Origin: a virus
IMG/VR virus record: IMGVR_UViG_3300036770_001972
Span: 38,229 to 102,228 of that record
Direction: 5' to 3' (one strand)
Length of the DNA stretch: 64,000 bases
Shown here: piece after piece, positions 8,881 to 18,486 of the stretch
Position numbering within the stretch: position 1 is the stretch's first letter
How the letters are laid out: every line of letters starts with the position of its first letter
Notes under the pieces: model-generated
What the model was told of the DNA's origin: nothing
Seen by the model: the letters and a program-made list of their open reading frames with translations, nothing else
Databases searched by the model: none
Made by a program: the position numbers and the translations under genes

Positions 8881-11800
8881 GTTGCGATCATCCGTAGATT
8901 GCGGATCTTTGGAACTGCGGCACCGTTGTCATCTCCGAACATCACTACCTTGATTGAGAATGTCTTGAACTTCTGAAGAGTCGTGTATCCAATGTTTGTG
9001 AAAGTGACCTCGCGGAAATCCGAGTCGGAGGACGAAACCCCTGTATCTGTGGATGTCAGTTCGACATAGTTCACATTGTCATAGTCGGGTTCACCAACAG
9101 GAACTGGACGGACGAACACCTTGACGGACGAGGCATTTGTGTTGCCCTTCTTCGGATTGCACAGCGACATCGAAACCGTAATGTTTTCGGCTTCCATACC
9201 ACTCTCCAAGGTGACCTTCTTGCTGATGTAACGGGCGGCTGTGCGGTAACCCGAAGCAACCCCCTCGTTTGTCGGCTCCAATTCTCCGTTGTACGATCCA
9301 CTTGAACTGTCTGTTACTGTTTGATTGTTGATCGTGTTGCTTACGGTGATGAAACTGGACTTCTGTAGATCAAAGATCGGAGACACATACCCGTTCGAAC
9401 TTGCGGACAGGGTGGCTACAATCTCCGATACATTGCCTTCGCCCGTAGACGAGGAAACTGTGTGATAACCACTCGCAGGAATGGTATTCTTGTTTGGAGT
9501 AAGGCTTGCGTAGTTCACGGGTGGAGAAGCCTGAACCTCAACTGCATATGCAATTCCCGTATCTTCGGGAGTCGAATCGACTGCATTCAATCTGAACTCG
9601 TTGATGTTCAGATTTGCAGAGCCGCTTGAGATTGCAGAATTCTGCACCGTTACGGTACCGCTGCTGCTGAACTTACAGACCTTTAGGCGCAATGCAAGAG
9701 TTTCGTTTTCGCTCTTTGCATACTTGCCTGAGTTCTGTGGCTTGAACAGCGACCGCATCATCGGCTGCTTGATCACACCGATCTTTGGATCCTCTTCGGA
9801 TGCTCTGATGATTGTGGATCCAATCGATCCCTTCAGAAGGGCATAATTCGAAGAGTTTGTTGAAACGCAGACCGCATACTCCTTCGCGGGAAGAAGATAG
9901 ACGGGAGTGCTGAACGGGAAGTTCGTTGCATCTGCATCACCGTCTTCGATTAGATCCACCGTAGAAATGCTTCCATCGTTGTACTTGACAGATGTGGCAA
10001 ACGGCAGCACCTTCGATGGGTGTGGGTATCCCGAAACGGTGGGTCGAATCTGCACAGTCACGGGGATCGTGCTAAGTGCATCAACACTCTCAAAGTAGAG
10101 ATCGACCGACTTTAGGAAGATACCTTGGGGATACTTGACGGGATCGACATAGAATGTCTGCGACAGCGGCTCAGAATAGCCACGAATCTCACCCGAACTT
10201 GTAAGCATTTCTGATAGGTTCGAAACTACCTTTTCAGTCTTGACTGACTTTCTTCGGGTTTCGGCAATACGGGTTGCCAACAGACCATCCTCTGACAGAG
10301 AATCATATGCACCTTCGACTGCATATGTGGCTTCTGCTGCCATCGTGGAGGAGGCGACAGAATCCGCAGAGGCAACATCCGTGATGCGAATGTTGTGCCG
10401 TCCGACCAAGAAGTTCTGTTCATATACGCCTGTCGAAGCGTTTGGATAGTTGAACAGATACTTGATCGATGCTTCACCATTTTCAGTAGTAACTTGACTT
10501 CCACCCGTGCAGTATGGGGTGACATTCATGTCATCGCAGAAGACATAGAATGTGGTGCTTGGCTTGAGTCCCTTGGCGGTGAGGGTGATTTCCTGCTGAC
10601 GAGCAACGGGCAGAACATCACGGGCTACCGTCTTGTTTGCCACAATCTTCTTCATGCTCTCAGGAGCAACAGAAGAGTTAACGCTGTTCAAAGACAATCC
10701 TTCAGCCTTGGCAGACAGCAACTTGTTTCGGACTAGATTGGGGCGATTGTTCTTGGAGTTCTGATTCTCCTTGCCGAACCAAATCGATTCCCAATCATTG
10801 AACCGAGTGCCGAATCCATAGTTGGAGTTGACTTCCCAGTTGTCATTCTCGCCCTCTACATTGACACGAACCTTTGGCTGCTTCGTGGTGTCGTACCATG
10901 TATCCGCTGCGGGGCTGATCGACAGATGCCCCATGTAGTTGATTACATTGAACGGATTGATCTGAATCGACTCGCTTGCCAACAGATGGGAGATTTCAGG
11001 AGACTGTGTGAAGGAGAGGGTATAGACACCATCGGTGGCATTGCCAGTAACCGAGGATACAACTGCTCCCGTCAGTCCATATGAGCGAGTAGAGAACGGT
11101 GGACGCAGTTCGTTGTTTTCATAATCAACGCTTGCGGCAAACATCGGATCTGCATTGTCAGCGACTGCGTGTCCCTTGAACTGATCGACCAAGATGCCGC
11201 GCTTTGGCATCTCATCTCCGTTTTCATCACGGATGCTCTTTGCCTTTGCTTCTTGCTCTAGAAGGCTAAGTGTTGTGTAGTACTCAACAGCCTCAATGCG
11301 CTTCTCAAGATCACCAATATCCCGCATCGTGTATCGCTTGTTCTCAACATAACGAATCGATGCGTCATTGCTGTTGAATGTGTACGGATTGACCTGTACG
11401 GTGTACAAAGTCATCGCATTCGGATCGTCCGCAGGAATGTCGGCGTTGAGAGACGGCGTTCCCGAGATGACTGCAAAATTGCGATCCCGAGTCAAGACGA
11501 TCTTGTCTGTTCTTGGGAGATAATGCGTATAGGTGAAGTCGTTATCGTTTGCTGCCGAATTCGTGGGAATCCACGGCGTAGCCATGATATCTCCACTCAG
11601 GCTTCTGTCGGGACGGAAGTCAATGCAGTCGCGCAACTTGTACTGTGTGCCCGTGGACTTGCTCGTATAGGTCGGGATGTTCTCATAATCGGGATACGAA
11701 GCAACCGTATATGCACCATATACATTTTCGTGAGAGTAGTACTTGAAGGTTGCGTAGAAAGGCCCAGTAACGCCTGTAACCCCTGCGCCGAGAGTCAGGC

Positions 11801-13829
11801 GAGACCAATCATAGAACGAGTCGCGCTGACCGTTGTCTAGAGTGAAATACGAGTTCAGGCTGATCCCCGAACTTGCACCCTTTGTTCCCGTGATTGACAG
11901 AAGTTCGATGACATCCGTGTATCCGTTCAGGAAGAGAGTATCAGATGTGCTGCCTCTCTCGTCACCTGTCAACGAAGACCCCCACGCGCCCGTGAGCGTG
12001 AGGCTTACTGTCTGTTCTGTCTTGTCGCGGATGTAGTTCACCATAGCCGTGGAATCATTGCCTGGTTCCTGTGTGGCGTATGTGAATACCTTTGTTCCTG
12101 CCGCAGCATTTGTAACAGTAACGGATAGTTCCGTGACATTTGCACCACGGGCGGCAGTTCCTGCAAGAACCTTGCCAGTTCCGTCGAAAACCAACACATC
12201 CGAGTCGGGAAGGCTTACAGTCGTATTGATCGGGAACTGAAGACCAGGGTCATATGAGTTGATCGTGTATGTGAATGACGATGTCGGTGCTGTTCTTGAA
12301 TCATATCCAACGATTGCATAGTCACCCGAAGAGAACGAGGTGACTCCCGAACCTTCAGGAACCTGATACAGAAGAATGTCTTGACTCTCGTTTTCCAATC
12401 CCGCACTTCCCGTGAGGGTAAACATGTGCGCCGTCAAACTGGGAAGGTGAATACGAACTGTTTCTTCGAATGATGCCGTACCCGACATCTTGATGTCATA
12501 CAACGACAAGTTGTAGACACTAGCCGAATATGGCTCCACCCAACGCATTCTTGCAGAGCCGATGACATCAAGAGCCGAACCGCTTGCACCGCGAGACAGG
12601 TTGATTGTTGGGTGTTTGGTGGGATCTTCAATTGGGTTAAACGATCCCGTGATGCCCGAGAATTCAACCTTTGTGTATGGGCCAATCGATCTGTTGAAAT
12701 CGCGGGTGACTGTTCTTTCGTGGGACTCCCCACGGGCACATGGGATGTTCAATTTTGTCTTTGCCTGAGTTTCAAACTCATATCCAAAGACATATGCTTT
12801 GCCCGAGGACAATTCCGCCTTCAGTACGGTGTTTCCGCCGCTAGAAGTTGGGCCGTTCAAAGTGAGTTCGAACGGATTGACTGTGTAGTTGCCCGATTCG
12901 TCGTATGTCCGTCTTGCAAGGGTATCCTCAAGGACTGCATAATCGGGGTACTTTTCGATCTTAACGATGTCGCCATCGACAACTCGCATGAACTCAATGA
13001 ATCCAACGCGAGAGAAGTTGTCAACGGAACTCGTATCTGATGCTGTGAATCCATTCTGAGCGACATTGAGTTCGATCTTGAATCGATCCGAGCCTGGTGC
13101 GGCATAGTTGTAAAAGCCGAAAGCGGGATCGTTCAATGATGTATCGTCAGTCGCGGTGACGAAACTCTTGTCAACAGAGAAGCCAATACGGGTCGTTGGG
13201 TTGTTGTAGTTACGGATTAGGCTACCCGCGCTGCCCGTGAGGGTATATGCACCAATCGACTGTGAATCATTCAGTACGAAATAGCCTTCGACAAATCGAA
13301 CGCCTCGTTCAACTGAGGCAACCAACGCATCACCAATGAAGCAGCAAGAAGGCCCCGTGATCGATGCTGTGATCCCAACACCGTTTGATGCTGTTGCGGC
13401 GATGACATCGTTTGCATCGAAAGTCGCCCCGCCCTCCATGTACTCAAAGAAAAGAACAGGTCTGTTTTCCTCCAAAGTGCTTCCCGAAAGACCCACTTCG
13501 GCATGAACCACACGCGCCCGAGCCTTGCCCGAAGAACTAATGACAGCACCAATGAAGTCGGCAGGATCCTCTGTCGATCCTCCCAATTCAACCTTTGCGT
13601 ACTTGACGCGATTTTCGCTGATCTGACCATCAAGAACGATGCTTCCCTCTTCGAAAACATGGGATCCCATTCTTTCGATTTGGTTCTGAAGGAGCGTCTG
13701 AATCTGCGTCAGTTCTCTTGCCTGAACACCGTAGCCAGGGCGGAACATCAACCGAAGGAACTTCTTGTCCTCCGAGAAGTCATCGTAATAGGGGTCTACA
13801 TTGAATAGGCTTGGGTCGTATGACGGCAT
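8877..13829 (-). CDS. Giant baseplate/tail-fiber-associated virion protein, DUF4815-like
   Basis: This 1650-residue protein opens with YDDFSEDKKFLRLMFRPGYG and ARELTQIQTLLQNQIERMG, matching DUF4815-type virion proteins of marine T4-like phages. A long beta-rich body follows, with a central coiled segment (RDIGDLEKRIEAVEYYTTLS) near residue 830 and late strands resembling jelly-roll domains (SQTFYVDPVKYPQGIFLKSV). It is the largest gene in the window. The order gp6, gp7-like, gp8-like, then this gene puts it at the T4 gp9/gp10 position, so it may connect the baseplate to the fibers. GAGG precedes the ATG. The virion role is well supported by context; its exact T4 equivalent is not established. 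Confidence 0.75.
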   Translation of the reverse strand: MPSYDPSLFNVDPYYDDFSEDKKFLRLMFRPGYGVQARELTQIQTLLQNQIERMGSHVFEEGSIVLDGQISENRVKYAKVELGGSTEDPADFIGAVISSSGKARARVVHAEVGLSGSTLEENRPVLFFEYMEGGATFDANDVIAATASNGVGITASITGPSCCFIGDALVASVERGVRFVEGYFVLNDSQSIGAYTLTGSAGSLIRNYNNPTTRIGFSVDKSFVTATDDTSLNDPAFGFYNYAAPGSDRFKIELNVAQNGFTASDTSSVDNFSRVGFIEFMRVVDGDIVKIEKYPDYAVLEDTLARRTYDESGNYTVNPFELTLNGPTSSGGNTVLKAELSSGKAYVFGYEFETQAKTKLNIPCARGESHERTVTRDFNRSIGPYTKVEFSGITGSFNPIEDPTKHPTINLSRGASGSALDVIGSARMRWVEPYSASVYNLSLYDIKMSGTASFEETVRIHLPSLTAHMFTLTGSAGLENESQDILLYQVPEGSGVTSFSSGDYAIVGYDSRTAPTSSFTYTINSYDPGLQFPINTTVSLPDSDVLVFDGTGKVLAGTAARGANVTELSVTVTNAAAGTKVFTYATQEPGNDSTAMVNYIRDKTEQTVSLTLTGAWGSSLTGDERGSTSDTLFLNGYTDVIELLSITGTKGASSGISLNSYFTLDNGQRDSFYDWSRLTLGAGVTGVTGPFYATFKYYSHENVYGAYTVASYPDYENIPTYTSKSTGTQYKLRDCIDFRPDRSLSGDIMATPWIPTNSAANDNDFTYTHYLPRTDKIVLTRDRNFAVISGTPSLNADIPADDPNAMTLYTVQVNPYTFNSNDASIRYVENKRYTMRDIGDLEKRIEAVEYYTTLSLLEQEAKAKSIRDENGDEMPKRGILVDQFKGHAVADNADPMFAASVDYENNELRPPFSTRSYGLTGAVVSSVTGNATDGVYTLSFTQSPEISHLLASESIQINPFNVINYMGHLSISPAADTWYDTTKQPKVRVNVEGENDNWEVNSNYGFGTRFNDWESIWFGKENQNSKNNRPNLVRNKLLSAKAEGLSLNSVNSSVAPESMKKIVANKTVARDVLPVARQQEITLTAKGLKPSTTFYVFCDDMNVTPYCTGGSQVTTENGEASIKYLFNYPNASTGVYEQNFLVGRHNIRITDVASADSVASSTMAAEATYAVEGAYDSLSEDGLLATRIAETRRKSVKTEKVVSNLSEMLTSSGEIRGYSEPLSQTFYVDPVKYPQGIFLKSVDLYFESVDALSTIPVTVQIRPTVSGYPHPSKVLPFATSVKYNDGSISTVDLIEDGDADATNFPFSTPVYLLPAKEYAVCVSTNSSNYALLKGSIGSTIIRASEEDPKIGVIKQPMMRSLFKPQNSGKYAKSENETLALRLKVCKFSSSGTVTVQNSAISSGSANLNINEFRLNAVDSTPEDTGIAYAVEVQASPPVNYASLTPNKNTIPASGYHTVSSSTGEGNVSEIVATLSASSNGYVSPIFDLQKSSFITVSNTINNQTVTDSSSGSYNGELEPTNEGVASGYRTAARYISKKVTLESGMEAENITVSMSLCNPKKGNTNASSVKVFVRPVPVGEPDYDNVNYVELTSTDTGVSSSDSDFREVTFTNIGYTTLQKFKTFSIKVVMFGDDNGAAVPKIRNLRMIAT

Positions 13830-13841
13830 TTGCTTACCTCA

Positions 13842-16241
13842 TCAGAAGTCGATGACTATCTTTATCTCTTCCTTTTGTTCAAAACCGCGTTGAATCGGCT
13901 TCATATTCTGTATGTATAGGGTCTCTCCCGAACGATACTTGAGTTCCCCTGTGTGTACTATTTGTTGGACTTGAGCGGACGCGGTGGTTGACTCATCCAC
14001 GAAGTAGGGCGTTGTCATGCCAACATAGAACTTACCCTGCGTTCCAGTTACGCGAAGGGTGCCTGTTGTGCCTGATGCCCCCGCCGACCAATCCATTACA
14101 TATCCATTTGCCGATCCCGTGTTTCCGTAAGCAAACGCGGTATAGTCATCTTCTCTGAATGACTGTGAATCGAATTGATTATTTCCGTCATACAACATGA
14201 CTAGTGATGTTGTCTGATCGTAGACGCTGCTTCCATCCGTTGATGTTGGAACTCCACTCTTGCAGCAATCTGAATGTGCCTCAAGAATACGAATGACGCT
14301 ATCAACCGCTACAATCTCTGCCACGCCACTAAGCCCCGTTCCCACGAACCCGCTATACAGAGGATCTACCTGAGTGAGCCGTTCTCCCTGCTTGAATGTG
14401 CCCTGTGGTTCTTCCAAGTAGAGATATCCCGATTTATTCGACCCCAAAGACGGTTCCCATGCATAGACCTCTCCCGTTGCGCGGGAGGGGGGAGCAGATG
14501 TTTCGTAGTTTCCGACACCGATGGCGATGTATCCGCGAGTGAAATCTGTGCCGTTTCCGAGGAATGCAGCATCCGTTGGTGCCACTCTGAGTCGAAGAAG
14601 GCGGCGACCTTCGGTTCCCGCTACTGTCTTTTCACGAACATTCATGATGGTCAAGCCGTTTACGGTTCCACCAAACTTGAACTCACCATCTCTGATGTTC
14701 GTAAGCACCAATTCACTTGTTCCGCTGTGTCCTGAAGCACCGCTGCGCCAAGAGACGATTTCTCCATATGCTCCGCTATATCCTGCTCCAGTTGCCTGTT
14801 GTGCTGTTGCTCCTGCGATAAAAGATCCCGACACCCCGCTATCGTAGAAGTTGATTCGGACATGCTTTTCCTCTAGCAGAGGATTGAGGATCAAGCCAAA
14901 CTGACGGTATTCGTTTTCCGTGCTTACCTTCTCATTCTCGCTGCGGAAATAGTCCTTGACGATCATGATGGAGGATGCGCCAAGTTCCTTCACGGGATCC
15001 GAACCATGTCCATTTGGGGGAGACATAACAGGTTCGGCCAAGTCCTGCAAGAAGACCTTTTCTGTAGGAACATCCAACCCCTTGACGAATTCCAAGGATG
15101 CAAATGTGTAGTTCTTGCCGCCATCAACCAACTCAATCGAATCGATCAATCGGATAGTCTCAAAGAACTCCGTGCAAGCGGTAACGCCGTTTGCACCAAG
15201 AACATCGGATCCCGCAGTCAGACCAAAGCGAACAGAGACTTCTGCGCTTGTACTGTATGGGTTCGATGTGTTTACATTTGCCTCACCATCACCAACTACC
15301 TTGATGTAAGGAACGATAGAGAATGTGCTTGGACTTCCACCACCCGAAACACTTGCTGAGAACGGGTCTGCAACCGTGACAAATGCGGAACTGCCGTCTG
15401 TTGGGGTAAACGATGTAATGACCCGCCGCTGACCCAATCCCTGACCGTTGTCAATCGATAGAACCATGTCCTCATAGTATCCCTCTTGGAGGAATAGGAA
15501 CTTGGATGCCAAGGTAATTCCAGTTGCTCCCAACGCAACATCCGCAACTACCGTATTGCTTGCGGATGGGAATACGCAATTTGTGGAGACAACGAAGGGC
15601 TGAACATCGGTGTTCATCTTGATGAAGGCGATTTCGCCGTCAACAGCATCCTCCTGAACTCTCCATTGCAAGATTCTCTCGTCGTTGCTGCGGAGATATT
15701 CAACAAACTCCACGGGCATGTAGCCGATGGAATCTCCCTGTGTCTTGGTAAGGAACTTTCTCTTAGACTCAGGAATCTGATAAAGGAACTTCCAACGATA
15801 GCCGTCTGAAAGCCGCCTGATCCGCGAGTCTGTGTGCATCGGTGCCACAAGAGACGGTGAGTTGTTTGCATTGTCAATGCACTTGTATACTCTCTCCTCG
15901 TCAACCAATGCATAAAATGGTGCGGGGTTGAGGTCATCGAACAGGTCGATGTTGTCGCGGTAGGCGGTGTATACAGCCCCTGGAGTCCAATCATAGCGAC
16001 GAACGACCAAGGAAACATCCGAGCGATCAATTCTCTTGTGGGCGAAGATGCCTCTCCAAAAGTCCGTATCGTCTCTTACCGAATCAACACTTCGGGGGGG
16101 ATTCTCATCGTCTGTCCACGCAACAACCTTGCCGATTGAGAGAAACAGATTGTTTTCATCAACATCGCCATAGATGTCAAGAAGAGAACGAGCGGCAATC
16201 CGCTTGTGGTTTTGACGAAATGGGTCGCAGGATCCAGCCAT
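13842..16241 (-). CDS. Baseplate wedge protein, gp8-like
   Basis: The 799-residue product has the N-terminal pattern of gp8-type wedge proteins from marine T4-like phages: LFLSIGKVVAWTDDENPPRS, DFWRGIFAHKRI, SDVSLVVRRYDW and YKCIDNANNSPS, then DGYRWKFLYQIP. The C-terminal two thirds are beta-rich and make it more than twice the length of T4 gp8 (334 residues). It follows the gp7-like wedge gene and would be an outer wedge component. The ATG has no ribosome-binding site and lies 7 nt after a CTAAATA motif that overlaps the upstream stop codon, so the message may be nearly leaderless or translation may be coupled. Confidence 0.78.
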   Translation of the reverse strand: MAGSCDPFRQNHKRIAARSLLDIYGDVDENNLFLSIGKVVAWTDDENPPRSVDSVRDDTDFWRGIFAHKRIDRSDVSLVVRRYDWTPGAVYTAYRDNIDLFDDLNPAPFYALVDEERVYKCIDNANNSPSLVAPMHTDSRIRRLSDGYRWKFLYQIPESKRKFLTKTQGDSIGYMPVEFVEYLRSNDERILQWRVQEDAVDGEIAFIKMNTDVQPFVVSTNCVFPSASNTVVADVALGATGITLASKFLFLQEGYYEDMVLSIDNGQGLGQRRVITSFTPTDGSSAFVTVADPFSASVSGGGSPSTFSIVPYIKVVGDGEANVNTSNPYSTSAEVSVRFGLTAGSDVLGANGVTACTEFFETIRLIDSIELVDGGKNYTFASLEFVKGLDVPTEKVFLQDLAEPVMSPPNGHGSDPVKELGASSIMIVKDYFRSENEKVSTENEYRQFGLILNPLLEEKHVRINFYDSGVSGSFIAGATAQQATGAGYSGAYGEIVSWRSGASGHSGTSELVLTNIRDGEFKFGGTVNGLTIMNVREKTVAGTEGRRLLRLRVAPTDAAFLGNGTDFTRGYIAIGVGNYETSAPPSRATGEVYAWEPSLGSNKSGYLYLEEPQGTFKQGERLTQVDPLYSGFVGTGLSGVAEIVAVDSVIRILEAHSDCCKSGVPTSTDGSSVYDQTTSLVMLYDGNNQFDSQSFREDDYTAFAYGNTGSANGYVMDWSAGASGTTGTLRVTGTQGKFYVGMTTPYFVDESTTASAQVQQIVHTGELKYRSGETLYIQNMKPIQRGFEQKEEIKIVIDF

Positions 16242-16248
16242 TGCTTTG

Positions 16249-16255
16249 TATTTAG
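16249..16255 (-). promoter_or_regulatory. CTAAATA motif 7 nt from the gp8-like start
   Basis: Reads CTAAATA on the minus strand, containing the TAA stop of the upstream gene and ending 7 nt before the next ATG. By analogy to T4 late promoters, transcription would begin 1-2 nt before the ATG. Confidence 0.5.
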
Positions 16256-18480
16256 AGTGCTTCCTCTACACTATCAGAAACTGTTATTTCGGGTGTTGGT
16301 GGCGGTACGAATTCATACGCAAAGAGGTGGATCTTCCTTGTGCCAGGGATCAATCTGTCCTGTTCATCCAAGATATCCATTCGAAGGGTGTGTCTTCCAT
16401 CCTTGACCAACTTCAAAACTGTTTGACGGCTGTTGATCGAAAGTGTGCTTCGGAGTTTGTTGTCCAAGTAGACTTTGATGCTCTTTGCCTTGTAGTAGGA
16501 AAGATTCCCTTCATTTTCGATTGTAAACTTCACAAGAAGTGTCCTGAAGAAGTTGTAATCGCTTTCTGATGTACCAACTGGGACTTTGGGATTGTTGGCG
16601 ATCAATCCCTCTGCGGGTGTGTTGATTGCAATCTTTGGCACGGCGACATTCACGAAGTTTTCGTTTCGGCAATCAAACTCTTGTCCCTGTGGCATGTTGA
16701 AGAATGCTCGGGCGGTGATCTTTCGGAACTCGCTGTTTTCATCGTACTCAAGCAATGCATACTTGAAGTCATAAGGCTCGGTGTAGTAAAGCCCATTTGG
16801 GCAACGATTGATTTCCCCGTTGCAAGGCTCTGAGACATCTGCCGTGATATTGAGCGGCGTAACTGTGGATAGAAGATCTCCTGCCCATTTGCCAATATCC
16901 TCTATTCTCCATCCCTCTTTGCGATATGACCACTCTGACCACCCGCCGTTTTGGGACAGGAAGTCATTGATTTGTGTATTCCAAATCTTTGCAATGTGGT
17001 AGCCACGGGAGACCATCTTGTTGGGGTGAGGATACACAATCCAAAACGGATCGGCATTTGGGAAATCATCCTCGTATAGGATTCCACTCGTTGCACCGAC
17101 AAATGCAATGTTGTTTGTCATCGGATTGCCTTGCAAAGCCAATCCATTTCCAGTTCCACGAATCAAAATATCGTGTGTATCGGGGGAGTATCCCGCAGCA
17201 GTCAGACCGCCCCCCGTCACGCCTGTGAGAAACCACAGGGAAAGGTCATCGAAGGTTTGGAATGTGTATGGCACATAGTGTCCAATGATCGGCACATGAT
17301 ATGACATGAGAGCGGATGCATTCTGTAAGTCTGCCTCCGCGCACCGCTTGATGAGAACAGACCCAAACATGGCTGTTCCAATTGGGTGTACCAATCTACG
17401 AATGATCTCTCTGTATTTGTCAACTACCACCTCAGTCTTCAGAACATACGACCAGTTTTGGTAGAAGTGATTATCCTGAAGAACTTTGTTTGTGCTGAGT
17501 CTGCCGTCATTGTTGGCGTAATATCCCGCAGACTGACAAAGGGCACCGACAGTTACCGTTCCGCTGAATCCCGAACCACGAACTGTATCGATGGCAATCG
17601 TGGGCGCGACCTTGTAGTTGATTCCGAAGTCATTGATGTCGATCTTTCGAATCGATCCCGACCCATCGACTTCGACAACTGTTCCAACAGCCTGTTGACC
17701 GCTGTCTCCGCTTGCCGCAACAAATCTGACTCTGTCGCCAATTTCATAGTCGCTGCCGCCATTAGAAATCGACAACGACGAGATAACGCTATAGACAGAA
17801 ACCTCATGGAATGACTCTTCGCCATCCGTAAAATCAATACCTAGGTTTCCCGCAGTAAAAGTTCCGTTACGACCCGAAATCAAGAGTTCTGCTACTGGAA
17901 AGTTGTCGATCTGATAGACATTGACATCGACAACACGGGCGGTTGCCAAGATAGCCCCGCTTGCACTCTTCTGTGTGATGTTATTTCCTGCTGCGCGATA
18001 GATCGTGTCGCCCAATGCATTCGATATTCTAAGGTAGTTGTTCTGCGTCCATCTTCCCGAAGAAGACCGCAAGATGTCCGTCTTGGGATAGTAGAACTCT
18101 ACCGATGTGTCGTACAGAATACGAAACAAGAACTCGTATGACTTTTCGGTTCCCTTGGCAAGATAGAACTGCTTGATGTTCTTCATCAGCCGCCGTGGAT
18201 CAACTGGCTGATTGGTGGTCTTGCTGATTGCAAGGCTCTCGGGGAAGTTCAGTAGGTACTGGGTGCGAAACTCCTCAACAAACTGATCCAAAGTGGTATC
18301 GATGTCGGGGATGTCGTGCATCGCCATGGGCGAAAGCACCTTGCCATCGTTTCGCTTCAATCCCAACCATTCATAGTATGCAGACAGAAATGCCACAAGC
18401 GTAGGATGATCCACCCGTACAAACTCAGGGAGTCTGTCGGAAACCAAGTGGGAAAGGTTGCGATCACCGTCAATGCTCAT
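16252..18480 (-). CDS. Baseplate wedge protein, probable gp7 equivalent
   Basis: The 742-residue protein opens with LSHLVSDRLPEFVRVDHPTL and YYEWLGLKRNDGKVLS, followed by DPRRLMKNIKQFYLAKGTEKSYEFLFRILY and EFYYPKTDILRSSSGRW. This block is characteristic of a large wedge protein conserved in marine T4-like phages and placed directly after gp6. The central part has beta strands with SISNGGSDYEIGDRVRF repeats, and the C-terminus has a beta-sandwich-like tail ending in an acidic tip. It begins 6 bp after gp6. The wedge role is well supported; equating it with T4 gp7 rests mainly on gene order. Confidence 0.7.
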   Translation of the reverse strand: MSIDGDRNLSHLVSDRLPEFVRVDHPTLVAFLSAYYEWLGLKRNDGKVLSPMAMHDIPDIDTTLDQFVEEFRTQYLLNFPESLAISKTTNQPVDPRRLMKNIKQFYLAKGTEKSYEFLFRILYDTSVEFYYPKTDILRSSSGRWTQNNYLRISNALGDTIYRAAGNNITQKSASGAILATARVVDVNVYQIDNFPVAELLISGRNGTFTAGNLGIDFTDGEESFHEVSVYSVISSLSISNGGSDYEIGDRVRFVAASGDSGQQAVGTVVEVDGSGSIRKIDINDFGINYKVAPTIAIDTVRGSGFSGTVTVGALCQSAGYYANNDGRLSTNKVLQDNHFYQNWSYVLKTEVVVDKYREIIRRLVHPIGTAMFGSVLIKRCAEADLQNASALMSYHVPIIGHYVPYTFQTFDDLSLWFLTGVTGGGLTAAGYSPDTHDILIRGTGNGLALQGNPMTNNIAFVGATSGILYEDDFPNADPFWIVYPHPNKMVSRGYHIAKIWNTQINDFLSQNGGWSEWSYRKEGWRIEDIGKWAGDLLSTVTPLNITADVSEPCNGEINRCPNGLYYTEPYDFKYALLEYDENSEFRKITARAFFNMPQGQEFDCRNENFVNVAVPKIAINTPAEGLIANNPKVPVGTSESDYNFFRTLLVKFTIENEGNLSYYKAKSIKVYLDNKLRSTLSINSRQTVLKLVKDGRHTLRMDILDEQDRLIPGTRKIHLFAYEFVPPPTPEITVSDSVEEAL

Positions 18481-18486
18481 GCTTGA